From the NCBI RefSeq assembly GCF_011634775.1, contig NZ_JAALXT010000001.1, forward strand, positions 310,001-374,000: 64,000 nt of DNA. Direction: 5' to 3'. Shown here piece by piece: positions 42,136-50,900 of the stretch. The first letter of the stretch is position 1; each line of letters starts with the position of its first letter. The DNA is from Thalassoroseus pseudoceratinae. GTDB taxonomy: Bacteria > Planctomycetota > Planctomycetia > Planctomycetales > Planctomycetaceae. Below the pieces are notes generated by a model that was not told the origin of the DNA, searched no databases, and was given only the letters and a program-made list of their open reading frames with translations. The position numbers were made by a program, and so were the translations under genes.

Positions 42136-43719
42136 TCAGAAGCGACAACGCCCCGGCCAGCGGTCCTCGGCAATCTCCAATAACTCCGCAGGTCGGGCTG
42201 CGTTGCCGACCCCCCAGTGCAAATGTGCCAAATCATGGAGTTGAGGAGAACTCGCCAATGCCAACAGACTTTTCTTCTGAAGCGGCTGACCACTCAAGTC
42301 AAGCTCTGCAAGACCTGAGACCGCATCAGATTTCCCAAGACACTTGAATTGTGTTTGATTCTGTCGAGGGATTCGACTGAGATACAAAGTCTTCAATTGC
42401 GGCATGAGTGCCGAGTCAACAATCTTTTGAATTGCCTCACGGCCGACTGGGTTACCTCCGATGAACAAACGCCGTAGACTCCTTAGACAGTCCGAGTTCA
42501 TCAAACTTTCAAGTCCTGTCTCACGAATTTCACATTGATTGACCCGAAGTGTTTTAAGTTGCCCCAAGACTTTTGACTTCGCTAGTACTGCTGCGCCTGT
42601 ATCTCTGAGTCGGTTAAAGCTGAGATCGAGTTCCTCTAGGTTGGTGAGGGTCGGATTCTTTAGCAACGTGCGAAGCTTGCCAGAGCCAACTTTCTGTGAG
42701 GAAACATCAAGAACCTTGAGTGACGAGAAATCCGCCGCAGCCAATGACTGCATGCCACGACCCGTAATTGCTCTCGCAGCGGGCTGAATAGCCGGTTGAT
42801 TTTGCCCACCGAGCCGAAGCTCTGTCCACTGAGATGATGTTCCAAGTGATGTCAAAAATTCCATTCCGTCATCGTCGAAATCATGTCCTGACCAATCCCA
42901 ACTCTTGACGGTTTCCTGCCAAGGTGTGCGGTTTAGTAGTCGTTTTAAGATTTCGGTCTCGGTTGCAAAACCTGTCATCGCTAAGTGCTCCAAACGAGGT
43001 ATCTGGCACTTTGCGAATTGTTTGACCGCCTTAATTTGTAGAAGTGGACGTTCCCTCGGAATGTAGTACGAACGGGCATTGATGGTGAGTCGACGCAGGT
43101 GTGTTAGGTCGTTCGCCTTTTGCAATGGACCGACGACTTCTGCCAAACTCGTATTCCGCAATTCCAAGCTTTGGAGACTCTGGCTATGCGGATGAGCTAG
43201 GATTGCTCGCAGCTGCGGTTCCACACTGCCTTGCCAATCGAAGGTCAATTCTGTGAGTTTCTCAAGATACGGAGACTTCGCAAAACGCTGAAATTCCTTC
43301 TCCCCATGGTCGTCATAGAATAGGTGGAGTCGCCGCAACGGCATTTGCTCGAAGATCTTTGCCGCATGTTTTAGGAACACACGAGTGCGAACACGGACGG
43401 ATTCCCGAAATCCGCGAACGAGTTGACAACTTCCTTTGCCCGCGAAAAATGGCTGATATTGGCAGTGCGAGAATCCATGCCGCACGCGACGCATTCCGTC
43501 GAACCACTCCGCGAGGTGCCGGTTCAGTAACTCGGTTTCGCGGTTCTTCAAGTCTCGCCAGGAATCATCGGCGGGAGTGAGGGCCGCTAACTCCACTTGG
43601 ACACGGATGAACTCTCCACGTGGATCGCCTTGCTCGTCGAGCCAGTCCGCGTACACCAAGCGTGCCAGGTCATCTTCTGGCTCGTCGAGAACCGCCTGCA
43701 GAAATGGATTCGCGGACAT
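42136..43719 (-). CDS. Leucine-rich-repeat protein with TIGR02996 N-terminal domain
   Basis: About 527 residues from the ATG at 43719; the longer frame to 43839 overlaps trpD and lacks the family start. NPFLQAVLDEPEDDLARLVYADWLDEQGDP.RGEFIRVQVELA is the TIGR02996 planctomycete repeat-companion domain. From about residue 120 on there are irregular leucine-rich repeats (LEELDLSFNRLRDTGAAVLA, LKTLRVNQCEIRETGLESL, LRRLFIGGNPVGREAIQKI). These proteins form large paralogous families in planctomycetes with unknown function, presumably protein binding. The start is one base after the trpD stop (TGAAATG), so translation is probably coupled. Confidence 0.88.
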   Translation of the reverse strand: MSANPFLQAVLDEPEDDLARLVYADWLDEQGDPRGEFIRVQVELAALTPADDSWRDLKNRETELLNRHLAEWFDGMRRVRHGFSHCQYQPFFAGKGSCQLVRGFRESVRVRTRVFLKHAAKIFEQMPLRRLHLFYDDHGEKEFQRFAKSPYLEKLTELTFDWQGSVEPQLRAILAHPHSQSLQSLELRNTSLAEVVGPLQKANDLTHLRRLTINARSYYIPRERPLLQIKAVKQFAKCQIPRLEHLAMTGFATETEILKRLLNRTPWQETVKSWDWSGHDFDDDGMEFLTSLGTSSQWTELRLGGQNQPAIQPAARAITGRGMQSLAAADFSSLKVLDVSSQKVGSGKLRTLLKNPTLTNLEELDLSFNRLRDTGAAVLAKSKVLGQLKTLRVNQCEIRETGLESLMNSDCLRSLRRLFIGGNPVGREAIQKIVDSALMPQLKTLYLSRIPRQNQTQFKCLGKSDAVSGLAELDLSGQPLQKKSLLALASSPQLHDLAHLHWGVGNAARPAELLEIAEDRWPGRCRF

Positions 43720-43720
43720 T

Positions 43721-44752
43721 TCACGACCCGGTGTGTGCCTGAGTGAATGCCTGGAGCTTTTCGAGTGTCGCTTGTGCGGTTCCGGAGTCGATTGTTTCCG
43801 CAGCTTTCGCGACTCCCGCGCGAAGATCCGCAACGGCATTCACTGTGAGTAGCGCCGCGGCGGTGTTCGCTACGACGATGTCACGCGATGGTCCAGTGTC
43901 ACCGGCGAAGATGGATCGAATACGTTCCGCACTTTTCTCCGGGGAATCGACCTTCAGTTCCGCCACGTCACAGGTGGGAAGACCGAAATCGTCTGGCGTC
44001 CATGTAAGTTTGCGGACCGAATCGCTTCCGACCTCGAATACGGTGGTTTCCCCCCACAATGCGACCTCATCAAGTTGATCCGCTCCACAGACGACGAACG
44101 CACGACGTCGCCCCAAACTCGCCAATGCGCCGGCGAGCAACTCCGCTGAACTTACGCGACTGGCGCCGAGCAATTGGAACTCAGCATTCGCGGGATTGGT
44201 CAGCGGTCCTAACAGGTTGAAGACTGTCCGTAGACCCAATTCGCGTCGGATGGGAGCGGCATGCTTCATGGCACCGTGCACGAGCGGAGCGTAGCAAAAA
44301 CCGATGCCAACCTGCTGAATACACTCGGCGACCGCAACGGGTTTCAATTCGACGTTGACTCCTAATGCTTCCAGCACATCGGCCGATCCACTTCGACTCG
44401 ATGCGCTTCGGTTGCCGTGCTTGGCGACCGGAACACCGGCGGCGGCAGCGACGATTGCGGTCGCGGTGCTGATGTTGAAGGTGTGAAGATGATCTCCGCC
44501 CGTTCCGCAAGTGTCGAGTAGCCCAGTTTGTGTCGTGGGAATGCGGATCGCACGGGAGTGCATTGCCCGCGCGGCCCCGACAACTTCATCCACGGTTTCC
44601 CCGCGAAATGCTAACGTGGCCAACAATGCGGCGAGTTGAGTCGACTTCGCGTTTCCATCCATCACTTCACCGATAGCCGCTTCGGTTTCGGCGACGGTCA
44701 ATGCTTCTCGATTTATCACCCGATGAAGGGCGTTTTCAATGGCGGTTGTCAT
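43721..44752 (-). CDS. trpD: Anthranilate phosphoribosyltransferase
   Basis: 343 residues from the ATG at 44752, chosen because AAGGAA lies six bases upstream; an ATG at 44779 would add nine residues. DTCGTGGDHLHTFNIST (PRPP-binding GTGGD), VAKHGNRSASSRSGSADVLEALGV and APLVHGAMKHAAPIRRELGLRTVFNLLGPLTNP are diagnostic. CGADQLDEV and a glycine-free EV..L segment follow as usual. The enzyme transfers phosphoribose to anthranilate in tryptophan synthesis. No other trp gene is in the window. It leads a minus-strand run with the LRR, SGNH and sulfatase genes, and is divergent from the AAA+ ATPase gene. Confidence 0.95.
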   Translation of the reverse strand: MTTAIENALHRVINREALTVAETEAAIGEVMDGNAKSTQLAALLATLAFRGETVDEVVGAARAMHSRAIRIPTTQTGLLDTCGTGGDHLHTFNISTATAIVAAAAGVPVAKHGNRSASSRSGSADVLEALGVNVELKPVAVAECIQQVGIGFCYAPLVHGAMKHAAPIRRELGLRTVFNLLGPLTNPANAEFQLLGASRVSSAELLAGALASLGRRRAFVVCGADQLDEVALWGETTVFEVGSDSVRKLTWTPDDFGLPTCDVAELKVDSPEKSAERIRSIFAGDTGPSRDIVVANTAAALLTVNAVADLRAGVAKAAETIDSGTAQATLEKLQAFTQAHTGS

Positions 44753-44955
44753 TCGATTTCCTTGTTTCGCGATACTCATGCGAGCATCGCCTCTCTAATG
44801 GGTTACGTCAACTCCATGGTCGTTTTCGGCCGTGCAGATTTTCGGAACTCGCCCCGCGCACGTTGACCGATCTTCTGTCGGACCTATAATCTGCACGATT
44901 GAACTCAGACATGAAAGAAATCGCGACCCGCCATCGTTCCCCGCCGAGAGAATCC

Positions 44956-46386
44956 ATGACCGACCGACCGAAAACACTCAGTGAACTTCGTGAGAGCGGC
45001 TACCGTAGCTTGCCGGTCAAGCAGGAGATGCGTCGCAATCTGCTGGCGAAGCTTCGGCGGAACGAACCGGTGTTCCCGGGCATTCTCGGTTACGACGAAA
45101 CCGTGTTCCCGCAAATCTACAACGCGATCCTCTCCCAGCACGACATGCTTCTTCTAGGACTGCGTGGACAAGGGAAGACGCGGATGCTGCGAATGCTTAC
45201 CGCTCTGCTAGATGAATGGCAGCCGATCGTCGAGGGATCGGAAATCAATGACGATCCGCTCCATCCACTCTCAAAGTATTCACGGGATTTGGTGGCGGAG
45301 AAGGGCGATCAAACGCCGATTGCTTGGGTGCATCGTGAAGACCGTTACCATGAAAAGCTGGCAACGCCGGATGTGACGATCGCGGATTTGGTCGGTGAAG
45401 TGGATTTGATCAAACACGCGGAAGGTCGGCATCTCGCCAGCGAAGACGTCATGCACTTTGGGCTGATTCCGCGGAGTCATCGTGGCATCTTTTGCATGAA
45501 CGAATTGCCGGACTTGTCACCGAAAATTCAGGTGGGTCTGTTCAATGTTCTCGAAGAACGTGATGTGCAAATCCGTGGGTTTTCCGTGCGGCTACCGTTG
45601 GATTTGTGCTTGGTGTTCAGTGCTAACCCTGAGGACTACACCAACCGCGGACGCATCGTGACGCCATTGAAAGACCGGATCGGTTCCGTGGTCCGGACGC
45701 ACTATCCACTCAGTCGGGATCTCTCGGTGAAAATTACCGCCGAAAATGCCTGGACCGAACGTGAGGAAGAATCGGTTTCGGTCGCGGTTCCGCAGTTCAT
45801 GAAGGAGATCGTCGAAGAAGCCAGCATGTTGGCTCGGACGAGTCCGCATGTGAATCACGCGAGCGGTGTCTCGGTGCGAATGAGCATCGCCAACTATGAA
45901 AATATGGTTTCCAACGCGGAACGTCGTGCGGTTGTGGCTGGGGAGGAAACGACCGTCGCGAGACTCAGCGACTTGGCGTACATTGCCGCCGGCGCTCGCG
46001 GAAAGATGGAACTCACGATGACGGAGGAAGCCGGTGAAGAAGACCGGTTGGTGATGCGTCTCGTCGAAGAAGCCACAAAGAACGTCTTTGATGCACACTT
46101 CAAGACGAAGCAGTTTCGCAACGTGGTCGAGTACTTTGAGACTGGGAAGACGCTCGAAGTCGGTGATTCTGTTTCGACGTCAACGTATCTCGAGTTGATT
46201 GATCAAATCCGAGGGTTCAGCCGCCAAGTCGAGGACATCGCGGCCGAACTTGCACCGGAACTCGAGAAAAGCTCGTACGCACCGGCACTGCGAGCTAGCA
46301 TCGCCGAATTGATCCTCGAAGGCTTGCACACCAACAACCGCCTCAACAAGAAACAGTCGACCGGAACTTCGCGGTACGGGATGTAG
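44956..46386 (+). CDS. ChlI/MoxR-like AAA+ ATPase (magnesium-chelatase-like)
   Basis: About 476 residues from the ATG at 44956 (MTDRPKTLSELRESGY). The frame is open from a TTG at 44899, and an ATG at 44911 also exists. Walker A is GLRGQGKTRML. The Walker B position reads GIFCMNELPDL, with Asn in place of the usual Asp but Glu kept. VGLFNVLEERDVQIRGF is the ChlI-type beta-hairpin insert region, and SANPEDYTNRGRIVTPLKDRIG supplies sensor 1 and the arginine finger. The rest is helical. The protein belongs to a ChlI-like branch often annotated as magnesium chelatase in bacteria without chlorophyll. Its partner, usually a VWA protein, is not adjacent. Function unknown. Confidence 0.85.
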   Translation: MTDRPKTLSELRESGYRSLPVKQEMRRNLLAKLRRNEPVFPGILGYDETVFPQIYNAILSQHDMLLLGLRGQGKTRMLRMLTALLDEWQPIVEGSEINDDPLHPLSKYSRDLVAEKGDQTPIAWVHREDRYHEKLATPDVTIADLVGEVDLIKHAEGRHLASEDVMHFGLIPRSHRGIFCMNELPDLSPKIQVGLFNVLEERDVQIRGFSVRLPLDLCLVFSANPEDYTNRGRIVTPLKDRIGSVVRTHYPLSRDLSVKITAENAWTEREEESVSVAVPQFMKEIVEEASMLARTSPHVNHASGVSVRMSIANYENMVSNAERRAVVAGEETTVARLSDLAYIAAGARGKMELTMTEEAGEEDRLVMRLVEEATKNVFDAHFKTKQFRNVVEYFETGKTLEVGDSVSTSTYLELIDQIRGFSRQVEDIAAELAPELEKSSYAPALRASIAELILEGLHTNNRLNKKQSTGTSRYGM

Positions 46387-46402
46387 TGCGATCAGCGATC
46401 CC

Positions 46403-46435
46403 AACCGGGAACACTCTCTTCATGCGTTCCCGGTT
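46403..46435. terminator. Hairpin between convergent genes
   Basis: AACCGGGAAC and GTTCCCGGTT form a perfect 10-bp stem with a 13-base loop, lying in the 58-bp gap between the AAA+ ATPase and PDZ gene stops. It lacks a long T-run but could stop transcripts from both sides. Confidence 0.5.
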
Positions 46436-46444
46436 CCACGCGAA

Positions 46445-47452
46445 TCACTTCCAGCCTTCCAGCGTGATTTCGAATTCCAACAATTGGTTATTCCGCAGTG
46501 CCGTTGCAGCGATTTTGTCGCCTGGATCGTGACGGCCGATCAATCGGACGAGTTGTTCGAAGTTGTCGACGTCCTGTCCATCGAATTTCAGCAGCAGATC
46601 ATTCTTCCTAAGGCCGGCTTTCGCAGCCGCTTGGTTAGGACTGACGGTACTCAATTCACACCCTCGTCCCGGCAACGCGACTCCGCTGACCCCCAAAAAC
46701 GCCGGTCCACGCCAACTGACATCGACTTGCGGCAACGCCTTTTGGATTTCGGCGACATCGTCTTCTGATATCGCATTGACGTACTCCATGTCGCCAACTT
46801 CCTTGCGGATCACATAGAGTTGCTGAAGTCGATCAAGCCGTTTGATGTACTGTAAATCCTCGGACTTGCCTTTCCATTTTTGGAGCGTCAAGATCACGAT
46901 TTCCGGCGGCTGATTCCGAGTGACGTTTTGGAGATTGCCGTCCAGCCCTTCACGATACCGGACAATGCCCCCCAACCGGCGAATGGCGGCCAACGCTCGT
47001 TCTTCCCGAAGATGGTAATTCAACGCGAGAACGTCGTTCGCCTCTTTCTGAATGACAGTTCCGGAATGGAAACGTTTCGTGCGGTCGGCCAACTCCTCCA
47101 ACGCGACCTGAGCTTCCATGGAGGTCTCGGGAATGCCGTAGAGGAACAGGAACTCCAGAATCTGAACGGCTCGGGTTGCGACTTCCAGTTCATGCGTTTT
47201 GGCCGCCTTCAAGACGGGATCAACAACGTTTGCACCGCCCGTTGCCAGCGTCTTGGTCGCGGCTTGCCGACGCGCAAATTTTGGAGATGACAAATCCTGG
47301 ATGAGCGTCTCAATCTGCCGCTCGGTGAGCGAAGGTCGATCGGACTTCTCGGCAACCACCGGTGGTGGGTCTGCCCACAATTTCGACACTGGCGTCGTGT
47401 TGACGAGGAAACAGCTCGAAAAAACCACGGTGTTCAAGACGAATCGAATCAT
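46445..47452 (-). CDS. Secreted HEAT-like/PDZ domain protein
   Basis: 335 residues. The N-terminus MIRFVLNTVVFSSCFLVNTTPVSKLWA looks like a signal peptide. Residues ~40-140 are helical with HEAT-like features (IQDLSSPKFARRQAATKTLATGG). Residues ~155-230 have leucine-rich-repeat-like spacing (LQYIKRLDRLQQLYVIRKEV). The C-terminal ~85 residues are a PDZ domain: FLGVSGVALPGRGCELSTVSPNQAAAKAGLRKNDLLLKFDG and DNFEQLVRLIGRHDPGDKI. No protease triad is present. It may bind peptide C-termini in the periplasm. It is divergent from the giant surface-protein gene across a 529-bp spacer. Confidence 0.82.
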   Translation of the reverse strand: MIRFVLNTVVFSSCFLVNTTPVSKLWADPPPVVAEKSDRPSLTERQIETLIQDLSSPKFARRQAATKTLATGGANVVDPVLKAAKTHELEVATRAVQILEFLFLYGIPETSMEAQVALEELADRTKRFHSGTVIQKEANDVLALNYHLREERALAAIRRLGGIVRYREGLDGNLQNVTRNQPPEIVILTLQKWKGKSEDLQYIKRLDRLQQLYVIRKEVGDMEYVNAISEDDVAEIQKALPQVDVSWRGPAFLGVSGVALPGRGCELSTVSPNQAAAKAGLRKNDLLLKFDGQDVDNFEQLVRLIGRHDPGDKIAATALRNNQLLEFEITLEGWK

Positions 47453-47981
47453 CTGGACCTCAATGTAAAAATGTTTTCATCGCTTGACGCTACCCATGAC
47501 CATTGCAATATGATACAAATTTTGTGGAATCCTGAGCAAGTCGCGCGATTTTGCAACGGATCATTTTGCAACATCTGTATGAGGGTTCTACTCCCTTGCT
47601 GTTGCAATGTGCGGGCCAACTTGGTGTGGACGATTTTTGTCCCGATCTGCACAAACTCCTCACAACCCTGTGGGAATTTTGTGCAAAGCTCCGAATTTTA
47701 CTTGGAAACCCCCTGAACTGCTCATTACGCTGAAAATTTGGATTTGCTGCTGTGCGATTTCGGACAGTAGTGATTCTCCGCTTCAAGCGTTCGTCAGTCT
47801 GTCGTTTCTCTCTCGGCAATGACTGGGCGGTTTGGCAAATTGGAATGATTGACCATTCTAACCTCCAAGCCTGAAATTCAAGCCCTTGATCGGATTAACA
47901 AACTTCCATATACCGTATTTGTTTCGGTGTCAAATTTCTTACTGACTCCACCGTCTTTAGGCCCACACAAGGACTCACACG
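47453..47981. other. Long, AT-richer intergenic region upstream of the giant gene
   Basis: 529 bp between the PDZ gene (minus) and the giant surface-protein gene (plus). No credible gene is present. It has several TTGCAA-containing words, two of them an exact 10-bp direct repeat (listed separately). AAGGA at 47969-47973 is the ribosome site for the giant gene. The spacer is visibly more AT-rich than its neighbours, as expected for a regulatory region. Confidence 0.55.
47548..47572 (+). repeat. Pair of 10-bp direct repeats (ATTTTGCAAC), possible operator
   Basis: ATTTTGCAAC occurs at 47548-47557 and 47563-47572, 15 bp start to start. Related TTGCAA words lie near 47504 and 47601. Repeats on nearly one-and-a-half helical turns upstream of a very large surface-protein gene could bind a regulator. 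Confidence 0.4.
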
Positions 47982-50900
47982 ATGGTACTCAAGCATTGGC
48001 TTGACGCTGTTTATTCACGCATGGCTGTTGGTAGCAAGAGCGTTCCTCGGGCGGGTCTACGTCGACGGCGTCCACAGTCTTTCTCGCACCGCAACATTCG
48101 GCCGTTGGAAACACTTGAAGAGCGAGTGCTGTTAGCCGCTCCTCAGCTGATCGGTATCGAGCCCAGTGTCGGCGAGCCCGTTTTCCCGGGGGAAGACACG
48201 CAACTGAACGAAGCGTTTCGCACGTTGACCTTCGATTTCAGTGAAGGCCAAGAGATTGACCCCGCGTCGCTCGATTCGATTCAGTTTGTCCGCAGCAACG
48301 ATGGCGTCTTCGGCAACGGAGACGATATTACCATCACGCCCGGTGCAGCGTTGATCGGGGATGAGACCAATCAAGTTGTCGTGCGATTTGCGGAGAACCT
48401 TCCAGACGACCTTTACCAAATCATTTTGGTCGGAACGGGCAGCGACCCACTGCAAAACACGGATGGGGAAGCGTTCAACAACGGTGCCGATCAGACGATT
48501 AGCTTTGAGTTGGATCTCAGTCCGCAAGCCGTCGCGGTGGTTCCGCAGCCGATCCTTCGTGAGACACTGCTGCAGATCAACGATCCCAATCGTATCACTG
48601 ACGGTGATACCTTCACCCTCACGGCGGGACAGCAGACGATTACGTTCGAGTTTGACACCAACAATACCGGCGTAGCTACCGGGAATGTTCGGATCAACAT
48701 GAGCAACGCCGAACCGGCCACGCAGATCGCCACCCGCATCGCGAATACCATCCGGTTGGGTGTGGTCCCTGGAACCACCACGCCGATTTCCGAAGCCGTC
48801 GGTGGAGTGACTGCCACATCTGATGGTGCGTCCGTCGAAATTCGCACGTTCGACCCGGTCGGCATGTCACTGCTTCCAACCGGAGCACCGTTCACGCCAC
48901 AACTGACCGTGAATGTCGCCGACGAGACCATGGGCGGGGCGGTTGGCACGGGAACAAGCACCAATCGGCTCCATTTACAAGATCGCGTGAACGTCTATTT
49001 CAACGCGAATGATCCGCTCGACGCCGCCCTCGCCGAGAACCCAACGTTCTACCAACTGATTCACGTCGACTCCGCGGATGCGAGCACAATCGGCGTATTC
49101 ACTCCGGAATCCGTCACTTTCTTCACCGAATCCAATTCCGTTTCACTTCAATTTGAAGAAGACCTCCCAGTAGGGGTCTTCAAGTTGCGAGTGGGGACCT
49201 CGAGTGAAGCCGGTGACACCCTCGACACCGCCGAGAACGCAGGTCGACTGTTCTCCGGTGGAGATGTGGAAACCTCACTCGACATTGTTGGATTTATCGG
49301 CGACGGCAACGCGAGCACCACGTTCCAAGACGACGATTACGACCTCCATCAGATCGAGATCGGTAACGACGGCACTAATCTGAACATCACGCTCACCCCG
49401 TTCAATGTGACAATGGGTGATCAGCTCAATGGTGCCATTCGTGTGTTCGACGCCACCGGTGCGGAGATTGCTTCGCAGAACACGCAGGGGATTGGCGTTG
49501 CAGAAACCCTGAGCGTACTGAACCTCGACGCGGGAACGTACTACATCGGTGTTTCAAGCAACGGGAACACAACATACGATCCAACCGATGGCTCTGGGCG
49601 AAACGGTGGTACAACGATCGGCTCGTACCGTCTGACCGCCAATACGAACGACGCCTTCATTGTCGATGACGAGAATTCCAGTTTCGCCAATGCGACTGAT
49701 CTCGGTTCGCTGGGCTCGTCGAGTGTTGTGATCGGTTCGCAAATCGAACCGCAAGGGCAGATTGCTTTGCCGATCGGTGTGGGATCGAACGACGAACCTG
49801 GTCACCGGGATATTCAAGATATTGTCGCGTTCCCTGGTTCGGTCATCAGTGGTGAAACGCACAACGGTGCCAACAGTGTGGGCTCGGTCACCCCATCGGG
49901 AATTCCGCAATACTTCTACAACTTCCGATCGGACTACGGCGTCGATCCAGTGACGGGCAGCCCGCTCTTCAACCAAATCACCGAGAACCAAAAGGAACGG
50001 ACCCGAGAGATCTTCGAGTTGTACGGTCGGTACACCGGGATCCAGTTCATCGAAAACGACTCCAATATCGGCACGACAATCGTCACCGGGGACCCACGGA
50101 CTGTGGCTCCAGTCGTGCCGCCAGAGGGCTTGGGGGGCATCGCGGGGACCACGAACACCGGTGTTCCGGTCGCGTTGATGAACGCAATTTCCGATTATGG
50201 AACCAGCCCTTACGGGGGAAGTTGGTTCGAGATTGCGGTACACGAGATTGGTCACACGTTGGGTCTCGGTCACGCTTCCGACATTGAAGCATATCTTGCC
50301 GGCACTGGGGCTGGTCCTGGTATTCCGGGTATCGCATCGGGCTTGGGCGAAACTTACCCCGGCGACAACGACATCGTTCACCTCTTGCGGCTCGCACCGG
50401 CAAATTCGACGGACATCGACCTCTACGAGTTCTCAATCGCGGAAGACGATTCGCAGTTCACCGCCGAAATCATCGCTCAACGGCAAGACAATGCGAGCTT
50501 GCTCGATAGCGTGCTGACGGTCTTCGATGACAGCGGAAATGTCATCGCTCAGAACAACGACTACAACGGTCGCGATGCGTTTCTTGATCTGGTGCTCGGT
50601 GCCGGGACGTACTACATCGGCGTCACAAGTGCTGGCAACTCGGACTACAACCCAAGTGTCGCAAACAGCGGGTCGGGTGGCCGCACCGATGGTGAGTACG
50701 AACTCAGTTTGAACGTCACGACGGCCGCAGCGAATGCGTTGACCGACGCCGACAACCCCGGTGCGATGTCCGGTCCCAACGCACTCGATGGCGATGCCGA
50801 CGGCAAAGCCGGTGGAACCTTCGAATTCTCGTTTGAAGTGGCCGCTCCGACGTCCACGCTGTTCGTCGATAAGGTCGATGATGTCCCAGACCGCATCAAC

